64,000 nucleotides of DNA from the NCBI RefSeq assembly GCF_029223285.1, contig NZ_JARHUJ010000001.1:310001-374000 (forward strand), read 5' to 3'. The notes under the pieces were generated by a model. It saw nothing but the letters and a program-made list of their open reading frames with translations. It was not told the DNA's origin and made no database searches. Made by a program: the position numbers and the translations under genes. This document shows, in pieces, positions 1 through 7,067 of this stretch; within the stretch, counting starts at the first letter, position 1; every line of letters starts with the position of its first letter. The DNA comes from Paraflavitalea sp. CAU 1676 (GTDB lineage Bacteria; Bacteroidota; Bacteroidia; Chitinophagales; Chitinophagaceae).

Positions 1-80
1 ATAGGTTTAATGGCATGGACAGTATTTTGTATATGGTTGCGTTGGTAAGCGTGGTTGGTGGAGGGGCAGGAATCATTCTT

Positions 81-515
81 TTATGGTGCATGTATCACCC
101 AGGTAACGACTCCCCATATCTCGAACGAATCGCACGAACCATCAATTTCAATGGTGGCTAGTTTTGGTGTTTCCGGAATAAGACGGAGTTTGTTAAATGT
201 TTTCTCCATACGGCGTATCAGCATTTCTCCGTTCAATACAGCGATGATCACTTTACCGCTCACGGGTTTCAGGCTGCGGTCAACAATTACAATGTCGCCA
301 TCATGGATACCGGCGCCTGTCATAGCGTTGCCTCTCACCCGCATGAAATAGGTGGCGGGTTTATTCTGGATGAGCTGTTCGTTGAGGTCGATGCCCCGTT
401 CCATATAGTCGTCGGCTGCTGCTCCGAAGCCCGTGGCGTCGGCGGTTTTCACGTCCCATTGGTTGAATCTTTTGGATCCTTTGTAGGCCGGGTTGTAATA
501 AATTTCATCCTCCAT
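81..515 (-). CDS. UmuD-like S24 peptidase-fold protein, catalytic residues lost
   Basis: A 144-residue protein with the length and layout of UmuD, the accessory subunit of the SOS translesion polymerase V. An N-terminal arm (about 1-40) with a TGF segment where UmuD is self-cleaved (CGF) is followed by the S24 fold: RIDLN-like segment, AGIHDGDIVIVDRS, and a C-terminal WGVV strand. The nucleophile motif, normally GDSM or GNSM, reads GNAM here (Ser to Ala), and the general-base lysine region, normally VKKL or VKRL, reads IRRM (Lys to Arg). Self-cleavage by the Ser/Lys dyad therefore looks impossible. A umuC partner would lie off the left edge of the window and is not seen. It is divergent from the 2H genes and shares with them a palindrome at 533-549. 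The fold assignment is firm; the function as a polymerase subunit or as a repressor is inferred. Confidence 0.85.
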   Translation of the reverse strand: MEDEIYYNPAYKGSKRFNQWDVKTADATGFGAAADDYMERGIDLNEQLIQNKPATYFMRVRGNAMTGAGIHDGDIVIVDRSLKPVSGKVIIAVLNGEMLIRRMEKTFNKLRLIPETPKLATIEIDGSCDSFEIWGVVTWVIHAP

Positions 516-532
516 AAAAATTAATTTTGATC

Positions 533-549
533 TACTAAATTATTTAGTA
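533..549. promoter_or_regulatory. Perfect palindrome in divergent promoter region (candidate operator)
   Basis: TACTAAA-TTA-TTTAGTA is an exact inverted repeat with 7-bp arms and a 3-bp centre. It sits between the divergent UmuD-like gene (start 515) and the 2H gene (start 588). Position and symmetry suggest a dimeric repressor site that could control both directions, possibly LexA or another S24-family regulator. The binding protein is not known from the sequence. Confidence 0.55.
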
Positions 550-587
550 AATTTATGCTAAAATAATGATCAGGTAAAATTTTCTTT

Positions 588-1202
588 ATGGAGCCGGTAA
601 AAAATAATAGCACGCAAAGCTGGGCGGAATACGGGTTGTACGAGTATCTGCTGGTAGCGGATCCTGACCCGGTGGTTCAGGATAAAGTGTTGGCGCAGAA
701 GCAGGAATTCTGCGAAGAATACTGCGATCAGTCGGCCATTAAAACCGGCTCCCATATTGTGGTGGCGAGTTTTTTAGCGCGGGAGGCGATGGAGGATACG
801 CTCATCCGTTGGATCCAGCGGATCTGTGATCAGCTGCAGCCTTTCCGGGTAACGCTCAATAATTACAGTGGTTTTCCTCCTCACACCATTTATCTAAGGG
901 TGCAGGACCCGATACCTTTTTTACATCTTAGCCAGAAGCTGAAGGCGGTGGATGATCTGGTGCGTTCATCGTCGTGCCCGCCGGTAAGGTTGATCGGCAA
1001 GCCGCATTTAAGTATAGCAAAGCGTTTGCCTGAGCCTGTTTATACGAAGGCGATGTTCAATTACTCGCAGAAGACCTTTCATGAATCATTCATGGTGCAT
1101 GAGTTGCGTTTGTTGCGGAGGGCGCACCAGTTTGATACCTCCAAAATGGTCAACAAATTTCCTTTCGCTCCCGGTTCTCAACCCTGGTCGGAAGTGGCCT
1201 GA
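588..1202 (+). CDS. 2H phosphoesterase / 2'-5' RNA ligase-like protein (copy 1)
   Basis: A 204-residue protein of the 2H phosphoesterase superfamily (LigT / 2'-5' RNA ligase fold), whose members act on 2',3'-cyclic or 2'-5' phosphodiesters of RNA and nucleotides. The two expected histidine motifs are visible: GSHIVVASF near residue 55 and KPHLSIAKR near residue 138. The second is canonical (H-x-S). The first lacks the usual Thr/Ser two residues after His and has Val. It is followed after 25 bp by a second, related gene (1228-1890), so the pair arose by duplication. It is transcribed away from the UmuD-like gene across a palindromic operator. Substrate unknown. Confidence 0.7.
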   Translation: MEPVKNNSTQSWAEYGLYEYLLVADPDPVVQDKVLAQKQEFCEEYCDQSAIKTGSHIVVASFLAREAMEDTLIRWIQRICDQLQPFRVTLNNYSGFPPHTIYLRVQDPIPFLHLSQKLKAVDDLVRSSSCPPVRLIGKPHLSIAKRLPEPVYTKAMFNYSQKTFHESFMVHELRLLRRAHQFDTSKMVNKFPFAPGSQPWSEVA

Positions 1203-1227
1203 TAATAAACCTTTAAAAAGACATCTT

Positions 1228-1890
1228 ATGACAAGAAATATGCAGATCTCACCGGTAAAAAAGATCCATGGTACCCCCAGGGCTTTTTATGAAGACTACA
1301 CCAGTCAGCTTCGTGTAAACGAATACATGCTGGTATTGCTTCCGCATGAAGAGTTGCGGAAGCGGGTGTTGCAGATCCGTAAAGATTTTTACGAGGCATA
1401 TCAGGCGCCTTCGGCGTTGGGCGCCAAGGTGCACATACCTCTGGCAACCTTTACCCAGCTGGAGATCATGGAGGAGCGTATTGTTAACCGCCTGAAAGTG
1501 GTGGGAATGGGCTACTACCCATTCAAAGTGGAGTTAAAGGATTATGGAACTTATCCGAGTCATACTTTATATATCAATGTTACTACCAAGTTGCCGATCC
1601 AGAAGCTAGTGCGGGAGATCAGGGATTCGCAGCGTCTTATGAAACTCGACAATGAACACAAACCGCATTTTCTCGATGATCCGCACCTCACGATAGCCCG
1701 TAAGTTGCTGCCCTGGCAGTATGAGAAGGGTTGGCTGGAGTACTCCCATCGTCATTTTACTGGCCGTTTTATTGCGGATTGTATGTTATTGCTGAAACGA
1801 AGGGCAGGCGATAAGACCTATCAGATCGCGCAGCGTTTTGATTTTATGAACCTGCCTGTAAGTACCAAACAAGGGGAGTTGTTTGTCTGA
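1228..1890 (+). CDS. 2H phosphoesterase / 2'-5' RNA ligase-like protein (copy 2)
   Basis: A paralogue of the preceding gene. I chose the ATG at 1228, which gives 220 residues; the frame stays open upstream to 1081 but overlaps the upstream gene, and the residues added there show no family features. The histidine motifs read KVHIPLATF and DPHLTIARK. Again the second motif is standard, while the first has Pro in place of Thr/Ser. The shared segments between copies (YPFKVELKDYGTYPSHTLY against QPFRVTLNNYSGFPPHTIY) show clear homology. It probably forms an operon with copy 1. Its function is likely an RNA or cyclic-phosphate hydrolase; activity is uncertain because of the altered first motif. Confidence 0.7.
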   Translation: MTRNMQISPVKKIHGTPRAFYEDYTSQLRVNEYMLVLLPHEELRKRVLQIRKDFYEAYQAPSALGAKVHIPLATFTQLEIMEERIVNRLKVVGMGYYPFKVELKDYGTYPSHTLYINVTTKLPIQKLVREIRDSQRLMKLDNEHKPHFLDDPHLTIARKLLPWQYEKGWLEYSHRHFTGRFIADCMLLLKRRAGDKTYQIAQRFDFMNLPVSTKQGELFV

Positions 1891-2008
1891 AATTGATCAG
1901 CAGCATTGCACACCTATACTGTTCCTGTTCCCCGCTGGTTGCCTGTTTCTACAGGTGCCAGCCGGGACGGGAGGGTGTGTTTACAGTTATTTGTAATAGA
2001 GATAGAAC

Positions 2009-3085
2009 ATGGAAACACCAGAACAAGAACAAAATAATTCATACTTCAGGGGAAGAGGGGCGCAGATCAATACGAAGAACAGGTTCCTCAAAAACGAACG
2101 TGTTCGTGAGCATGTTGAAGCCATAGACGACTGGAGCGACCCCAACGTGGCCACCCAATATCTGGAGGAACATGCCAAGAGCTTTGTGAATAAGGTTGAT
2201 AGCCCCGATGTGGGAATGTATTACAGCATGAATCCTTACCAGGGTTGTGAGCACGGGTGTATCTACTGTTATGCCAGGAATTCTTTTGAATACTATGGGT
2301 ATAGTGCTGGTCTCGATTTTGAGCGAAAGATCATCGTAAAGAAAAATGCACCGGAGTTGCTGCGCAAGTTCCTGATGAACCCCAAATGGCAGTGTGTGCC
2401 CTTGAGCCTAAGTGGAAACACGGATTGCTATCAGCCTGCCGAAAAGAAATATGAACTTACCCGTCAATGTCTGAAAGTTTGTCTTGAGTTTAACCAGCCT
2501 GTTGGCATCATAACCAAAAATGCCGGCATTTTGAGGGATAAGGATATTCTCCAGGAGCTTGCGAAAAAGAACCTCGTCTGTGGTTTGATGTCGATCACTT
2601 CGCTCGATGAAGACCTTCGCCGGGTGATGGAGCCGAGAACCACTACGGCCGTCCAGCGATTCAGGGTGATCAGGGAGCTGAGCGAAGTAGGGGTTCGTAT
2701 GGGCGTGATGCTGGGGCCCATGATACCAGGCTTGAATGAGCATGATATGCATAATATCATTAAAATGGCCAGCGAGAACGGGGCCAGCTTTTCTGCATAC
2801 ACCTTCGTGCGGCTCAATGGAGCCGTTAAGTTGCTCTTTCATGATTGGTTATATAAAAATTTTCCCGACCGAGCCGATAAAGTATGGCATATGATCGAGG
2901 CGAGCCACAATGGCCAGGTGAACGATAGCCGGTTTGGGTTACGTATGCGAGGAGAAGGGAACATTGCGGAGTTGGTGGGCATGCAATATCGTAAGTACAC
3001 CCACAAATATGGACTCAATCATGAGCGTCTTGAACTGGACTGCTCGCAGTTCAGGCGCCCCGGAGAGCAAGGGCGATTGTTTTAA
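2009..3085 (+). CDS. PA0069/Rv2578c-type radical SAM protein
   Basis: A 358-residue radical SAM enzyme related to the spore photoproduct lyase-like PA0069 family. The [4Fe-4S]-binding CxxxCxxC motif is CEHGCIYC near residue 80, within the family-typical NPYQGCEHGC...YAR context. Further family blocks are visible: LSGNTDCYQPAEKKYELTR, ITKN, SITSLDEDLRRVMEPR and GVRMGVMLGPMIPGLN. The reaction of the family is not established; repair or modification of nucleic acid has been suggested from its relation to photoproduct lyases. It lies 118 bp after the 2H pair on the same strand, next to a UmuD-like gene, which would fit a DNA-damage response set. Confidence 0.85.
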   Translation: METPEQEQNNSYFRGRGAQINTKNRFLKNERVREHVEAIDDWSDPNVATQYLEEHAKSFVNKVDSPDVGMYYSMNPYQGCEHGCIYCYARNSFEYYGYSAGLDFERKIIVKKNAPELLRKFLMNPKWQCVPLSLSGNTDCYQPAEKKYELTRQCLKVCLEFNQPVGIITKNAGILRDKDILQELAKKNLVCGLMSITSLDEDLRRVMEPRTTTAVQRFRVIRELSEVGVRMGVMLGPMIPGLNEHDMHNIIKMASENGASFSAYTFVRLNGAVKLLFHDWLYKNFPDRADKVWHMIEASHNGQVNDSRFGLRMRGEGNIAELVGMQYRKYTHKYGLNHERLELDCSQFRRPGEQGRLF

Positions 3086-3179
3086 AAGATGCCTCATTGA
3101 GCGATCGGACCAGTTTTGCAACTGCAGACGTCACGGTTATGCCGTAGCTTTCTAAAGTTGAAGTAACTATTATTGAGGA

Positions 3180-3422
3180 TTAGCAAGTCAAGATTTTTTT
3201 TGCCCGGATGATCTCGACGCAAATAGCGGAGATTTCCCGGGCATTTTCCATTAGGTTCAACGAACGCAGGCGATGCTGAAGCTCCTGCAATTTTTCCCGA
3301 TAATATCCCTGTAACATTTCAAGCTCGCAGGTATTACCGGTCATGACTACTGGCCGTTTGCTGCATGCTGTGCGAAGCGGAGATGTTCCTGGTGAGGCCG
3401 GTTGTTGGCGTTTCATATGCAT
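3180..3422 (-). CDS. Small hypothetical protein
   Basis: An 80-residue ORF. The first 30 residues are low complexity and Pro/Ser/Arg-rich; the rest is a likely amphipathic helix (LEMLQGYYREKLQELQHRLRS) that could form a coiled coil. No family is recognised. It stands alone between the radical SAM gene and a lipoprotein gene, and no strong start signal is seen. It may be real, with modest confidence; the start could also be the second Met (residue 3). Confidence 0.4.
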   Translation of the reverse strand: MHMKRQQPASPGTSPLRTACSKRPVVMTGNTCELEMLQGYYREKLQELQHRLRSLNLMENAREISAICVEIIRAKKILTC

Positions 3423-3677
3423 AGTTTTGAGTAATATGTCCGCAAGCGGAATATTGGTCGTTGATCGGATTTGCGGGGTTGATCAGGGTTAGCAGAGGGG
3501 CGGATCAATTCAGTATACCAAAGTTGGTTAAAATTTATGGCCAGGCAAAGAGATGAAGTACCCTAAGTGTATCGTAAACTGTGAATGTAAAATGAGTACT
3601 TCTACGTGAGGGGTTAAAGGATGATTACGAATATCTTTAGCTGCTGTTTGACTGTTTAAACCTCAAAAATCAGTTTT

Positions 3678-4208
3678 ATGACAACTAACCTCAGAAAATT
3701 ATCCTTGCAGCGGGCCCTGCTGCTAACCGGGGCCGTAACCTTATCGTTAATGATCAGTTCGTGTGGTGATGGTGGTCCTAAAGGCGACGGAGTTTGGATC
3801 CCTACGCCTGTTGATTCAAGTGCGTTGGGTGTGCGCGACCACTTTATCCCTAAAGATTCGATTGCGGCCTACAGGAAACGGTTTGATGCCGACCGGGATA
3901 CGCTTGCTAAGTTGATGCCTTCCCTTTTTATCCCCTTCTCAGAAGCCTTTAACAAGAAAAGTGTGCTGGACTTAATGAAAGATTCCAATTGTATCGGAAT
4001 CAGGGTTTATTATGGTGCTACCGCCATTAATAGCAAGGGCCGGCAGGACCTTCGCCTGATCCTGGTTGGCGTGGATAAAAAAGGTAATGACCTTTTTGTG
4101 CGTAAGAGCTCCGGGGCTGAAGCACCGTCTTTGGGCAGTGGCGGAGAAGGTGGGTTTGAGTATGGCCAATGTGCACCTCCTTGTGATGGTGACAGCAGCA
4201 ATCGCTAA
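3678..4208 (+). CDS. Hypothetical lipoprotein
   Basis: A 176-residue protein with a lipoprotein signal: basic start, hydrophobic stretch LLLTGAVTLSLMISSC, and Cys at about residue 29 followed by Gly-Asp-Gly, so likely lipidated and exported. The mature part has no recognised domain; it ends in a Gly-rich tail with CAPPC. It precedes a membrane protein and a two-component system by 49 bp and may be co-transcribed with them. A role as sensor accessory or envelope protein is possible but unsupported. Confidence 0.7.
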   Translation: MTTNLRKLSLQRALLLTGAVTLSLMISSCGDGGPKGDGVWIPTPVDSSALGVRDHFIPKDSIAAYRKRFDADRDTLAKLMPSLFIPFSEAFNKKSVLDLMKDSNCIGIRVYYGATAINSKGRQDLRLILVGVDKKGNDLFVRKSSGAEAPSLGSGGEGGFEYGQCAPPCDGDSSNR

Positions 4209-4257
4209 GTTTGCAGGAAGGATTCTGCTCAATTTAATACCCCATGATTTTTAGCTA

Positions 4258-4929
4258 ATGAACAACTTTGTTCACTTTGTTCTAAGCCAAAGCATATTAA
4301 TCGCTTTGTTTATAGGGATAGTAAGGTACCGGAAGATCGATCCGGCTTACTATCCCTTCATATACTATACTTTTATTGCATCCCTGATGGAATTGCTGGC
4401 CCGGGCATTTACCGTCAATCATAGGCCAGATCTTTTAATACCCAGCCTACATGTTTACTCTTATATAGAGTTTTGCCTGTTTACCTGGTTGTTCCATAAC
4501 TGGGGGTTATTTAACAGGCGAAAAGACGTTTTTATTTCTATCCTGGCATTTTTCCTGGCGATTTGGGTGTACTGCTCATTTTACGTCCACGGGTTCAAAA
4601 CGCTGAACTTCTACTTTCTGACGATCTACTCCTTTGCCCTGATCTTTTTTAGCGTGAATACTTTTAATAAAGTAGTGGTTCATGAACGCGGTAATATTTT
4701 TCGTAATCCTAAATTCCTGATCTGTATTGGGATCATCGTGTTTTATACTTTTTTCATTCTTGTGAATGTAACTTCACTGTCTGTGTTCAAGCAAAATATA
4801 ACCAATAGTTTCAGGGTAAACTTGCAGCAGATCAATGTTTATACTAATTTACTGGTTAATTTACTTTATGCAGTAGCGGCCTTATGGATTCCCAGGAAGC
4901 AAAACTTTACGACTCCCTTCTCATTGTAG
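4258..4929 (+). CDS. Multi-pass membrane protein next to histidine kinase
   Basis: A 223-residue hydrophobic protein with about seven predicted membrane segments and almost no soluble domain. Its 3' end overlaps the start of the histidine kinase gene by 46 bp, so the two are translationally linked. The kinase has only one membrane helix and no input domain, and this protein could therefore act as its sensing module in trans, resembling the 7TM input modules seen fused to some Bacteroidota kinases. That role is an inference from gene order; no named family is recognised. Confidence 0.65.
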   Translation: MNNFVHFVLSQSILIALFIGIVRYRKIDPAYYPFIYYTFIASLMELLARAFTVNHRPDLLIPSLHVYSYIEFCLFTWLFHNWGLFNRRKDVFISILAFFLAIWVYCSFYVHGFKTLNFYFLTIYSFALIFFSVNTFNKVVVHERGNIFRNPKFLICIGIIVFYTFFILVNVTSLSVFKQNITNSFRVNLQQINVYTNLLVNLLYAVAALWIPRKQNFTTPFSL

Positions 4930-5630
4930 TTGGTGTAGTAGGGATTATTCTCTTCTACTACATCATTACCATTATCCGTTACCAGCGAAGAAGTTTGCGG
5001 ATGAACAAGGAGAAGATTCAGGCAGAGATAGACACCCTGGAAAAGGAAAGGAAAAGGATCGCTTCTGACCTCCATGATGAGCTGGGGCCGCTTTTGTCGG
5101 CCGTTAAACTTCAGATCAATAGTCTGGACACGGATAGTCCCGATGACATGTATGTCATCGAGAAGTCTAGCACCCACATTGATACCATAATAGGTAAGTT
5201 GCGTGAGATATCCAATAACCTCATGCCGAATACGCTTGTGCGAAAGGGTTTGCAGAAAGCGATTGAAGAATTGGTGAACAACAATCAGCAGATCTACGGT
5301 CTGCAGATTAAATTCATCTGTGAACAGGGGCTACAACTGGATCAGCATAAGGAGATCAACATTTACCGTATCATCCAGGAAGTGCTGCACAATACGGTCA
5401 AGCATGCTGAAGCAACCTATCTGATCATTAAGATCGTGATCGAGCAGAACCGGTTACTCCTGATGACAGCCGACAACGGAAAAGGGTTCAATTATTTTAA
5501 TAAAGTAAAAGATAATCCGGGCCTTGGACTTCGTAACTTGCAAAGCCGGGCAGAAGTGATGGGTGGTGAACTGAGTTGCCAGTCTGAACCTGGAAAAGGA
5601 ACCATGTACACATTTGACATCCCTGTCTGA
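4884..5630 (+). CDS. NarL-type sensor histidine kinase (HisKA_3)
   Basis: A 248-residue kinase. One N-terminal membrane helix (about residues 11-29) is followed by a coiled linker, the HisKA_3 phosphoacceptor motif RIASDLHDELGP near residue 58 (phosphorylated His in DLHDE), then an HATPase_c domain with the N box (VLHNTVKHA), G1 (ADNGKGF) and G2 (GLGLRNLQSRA). The length is short for the family because no sensory domain is present. It overlaps the membrane protein upstream by 46 bp and is followed 15 bp later by its cognate LuxR-type regulator, which it should phosphorylate on Asp. Confidence 0.9.
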   Translation: MDSQEAKLYDSLLIVVGVVGIILFYYIITIIRYQRRSLRMNKEKIQAEIDTLEKERKRIASDLHDELGPLLSAVKLQINSLDTDSPDDMYVIEKSSTHIDTIIGKLREISNNLMPNTLVRKGLQKAIEELVNNNQQIYGLQIKFICEQGLQLDQHKEINIYRIIQEVLHNTVKHAEATYLIIKIVIEQNRLLLMTADNGKGFNYFNKVKDNPGLGLRNLQSRAEVMGGELSCQSEPGKGTMYTFDIPV

Positions 5631-5645
5631 AACCAACCTAATTGT

Positions 5646-6317
5646 ATGAAAATACACGGCAATATAAAAGTGATTATTGCTGATGATCATGAGATTTACC
5701 GCGACGGCCTGCGCATGGTATTGGTAAAGCAGCCCGATATCGAACTCATTGGCGAAGCAGCCGATGGCAAAGAGCTCATAGACCAGGTGAAAGCCAAGCA
5801 GCCTGATATTGTGATCAGCGATGTAAAGATGCCGAATATGGATGGCGCTACCGCTACACGCCATTTGGCAGAACATTATCCGGAAGTAGGAATTATTGCG
5901 CTTACGATGTTTGATGAGGAAGACCTGATCATCGATATGCTGGAGGCCGGAGCGAAGGGTTACCTGCTTAAGAATGCCGATAAGTACGAGATCGTGGAAG
6001 CCATCAAGTCGGTATACAATCAACAACCTTATTACTGCCGCCATACCTCTAACAAGCTGGCACAAATGGTAGCTAAAAGTAAGTTCAATCCGCACAAGCT
6101 GCAAAACAAACCTGAATTCAGCAGTCGCGAGTTGGACATCATCGGTTTTATCTGTAATGGCCTTACCAGCAAAGAAATTGCCGAAAAGATATTCCTTAGT
6201 GTGCGGACCGTTGAAGGACTCCGCATGAAGATCATGGAGAAAATGGATGTCAAGAATACGGCGGGCATCATCATTTATGCGATCCGGCATCACCTCTATA
6301 AGCCAGGCGCCTTTTGA
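5646..6317 (+). CDS. NarL/FixJ-family response regulator
   Basis: A 223-residue regulator. The receiver domain (about residues 8-125) shows the acidic pair ADDHE, phosphoacceptor Asp in VISDVKMPNMDG, and conserved Thr and Lys (ALTMFD, YLLKNA). The C-terminal LuxR HTH (about 155-215) has FSSRELDIIGFICNGLTSKEIAEKIFLSVRTVEGLRMKI-type features. It pairs with the kinase 15 bp upstream. Its targets are unknown; the genes upstream in the same direction are candidates. Confidence 0.92.
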   Translation: MKIHGNIKVIIADDHEIYRDGLRMVLVKQPDIELIGEAADGKELIDQVKAKQPDIVISDVKMPNMDGATATRHLAEHYPEVGIIALTMFDEEDLIIDMLEAGAKGYLLKNADKYEIVEAIKSVYNQQPYYCRHTSNKLAQMVAKSKFNPHKLQNKPEFSSRELDIIGFICNGLTSKEIAEKIFLSVRTVEGLRMKIMEKMDVKNTAGIIIYAIRHHLYKPGAF

Positions 6318-6379
6318 TAATTATTCGTTTGTCTGTGAGGGTGGAAAGGGCGGGTGACTAACTTGCCTGGCCTGTCGCT

Positions 6380-6433
6380 GAAAAATATTTTTCGGAAAAA
6401 GTTGGTGGGAATAAAAAAATAATTACACCTTTG
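6380..6433 (+). promoter_or_regulatory. Candidate promoter and palindrome upstream of RNA-repair island
   Basis: A perfect 14-bp palindrome (GAAAAATATTTTTC, 6380-6393) precedes a TTG at 6402-6404 and CACCTTTG at 6426-6433, one base away from the Bacteroidota -7 consensus TAnnTTTG, with 21 bp between. This is the best promoter candidate for the transcript that runs into the Ro60-like gene. The palindrome could be an operator or part of the terminator of the response regulator gene. Confidence 0.4.
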
Positions 6434-6463
6434 CACTGTTAATAAAATTTAAAACAAATAATC

Positions 6464-6565
6464 ATGCTTCGCATACAAATGCATATCGAGTCAACGAAGT
6501 GGTTTAATCCCGGTCAGGATTATACCAAATATGCGGGGCATGTTATGTTGCCAGGTAAATTGTAA
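6464..6565 (+). CDS. Possible 33-residue leader ORF
   Basis: ATG at 6464 opens a 33-codon frame ending TAA at 6563-6565, about 30 bp after a candidate promoter and 27 bp before an intrinsic terminator. The peptide (starting MLRIQMHIESTKW) matches nothing I know. Position suggests either a leader peptide for attenuation or the message of a small protein. Support is positional only. Confidence 0.3.
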   Translation: MLRIQMHIESTKWFNPGQDYTKYAGHVMLPGKL

Positions 6566-6591
6566 ACTACAAAGCCAAGATATAACAGAAG

Positions 6592-6614
6592 CCCCGCCGG
6601 ACGCGGGGTTTTTT
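6592..6614 (+). terminator. Intrinsic terminator 1 in leader
   Basis: A GC-only stem CCCCGC (6592-6597) / GCGGGG (6603-6608) with loop CGGAC, followed by six T and then a T-rich stretch. It lies within the leader, before any of the island genes, so transcription into the Ro60-like gene must pass it or start later. Confidence 0.8.
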
Positions 6615-6624
6615 GTTTTTCACC

Positions 6625-6783
6625 ATGCAGCAAAAAAGACAATCCATACCAGAAATGTCAATGGCAGGCTTATGTTCACTGGCCATACAGGCGAGCTATG
6701 TTCTGACCAATCTAAATAACGGGCTTAGCCGATTTAGGAATGAGCGCGCGCATAAACGACCGGATCATTTTCATCCGCAGTAA
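6625..6783 (+). CDS. Possible 52-residue small protein
   Basis: ATG at 6625 to TAA at 6781-6783, 52 residues, between the two terminators. The middle is hydrophobic (GLCSLAIQASYVL), the C-terminus basic and His-rich. No family recognised and no strong ribosome site. Listed because the arrangement of small ORFs alternating with terminators looks organised; it may not be translated. Confidence 0.25.
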   Translation: MQQKRQSIPEMSMAGLCSLAIQASYVLTNLNNGLSRFRNERAHKRPDHFHPQ

Positions 6784-6808
6784 AAAACTGTGTGATCATG
6801 AATGTGAA

Positions 6809-6836
6809 CCCGGTCTCTTAAAAGACCGGGTTTTTT
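6809..6836 (+). terminator. Intrinsic terminator 2 in leader
   Basis: Stem CCCGGTCT (6809-6816) / AGACCGGG (6823-6830), loop CTTAAA, then six T. It is perfect over 8 bp. Together with terminator 1 it places two stop points before the Ro60-like gene, with the next possible start of transcription or antitermination between here and 6874. Confidence 0.85.
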
Positions 6837-6873
6837 GTTGCCCCGTATTAAACAGCAATGAAAGGAGGTTAAC

Positions 6874-7011
6874 ATGAAATTAGTATTAGCAGTATTGTCG
6901 ATCAGGATGTTGGTGCATTTGTTTTCGACCAAACGATCAGTAAAGGAGCCGTTGAAAAGGGCGTGTGATACCGGTATGGTACAGCACCCGGCGGCGTTTG
7001 AATTGCGATAA
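6874..7011 (+). CDS. Possible 45-residue peptide with strong Shine-Dalgarno
   Basis: ATG at 6874 to TAA at 7009-7011, preceded by AAAGGAGG at the ideal distance. A strong Shine-Dalgarno is rare in Bacteroidota, which makes translation of this 45-residue frame more credible than its length suggests. The N-terminus (MKLVLAVLSI) is hydrophobic; the rest is basic. It ends 56 bp before the Ro60-like gene, which has a similar ribosome site. No family recognised. Confidence 0.4.
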   Translation: MKLVLAVLSIRMLVHLFSTKRSVKEPLKRACDTGMVQHPAAFELR

Positions 7012-7067
7012 TCATTATTAGCAGGTATGCCTGCATAGACAAGCTAAATATCAGGGAGGGTATAGCC

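Noticed and set aside
1-80. Start of a umuC gene at the left edge
   Set aside because: A minus-strand ATG at position 16 gives only five codons, which do not match the usual UmuC N-terminus; too little sequence to call.
5454-6293. 279-codon minus-strand frame over the response regulator
   Set aside because: The plus strand encodes a clear kinase and regulator; the antisense frame has no recognisable content.
6798-6821. Seven-codon ORF overlapping terminator 2
   Set aside because: No ribosome site and fully inside the hairpin region; probably chance.
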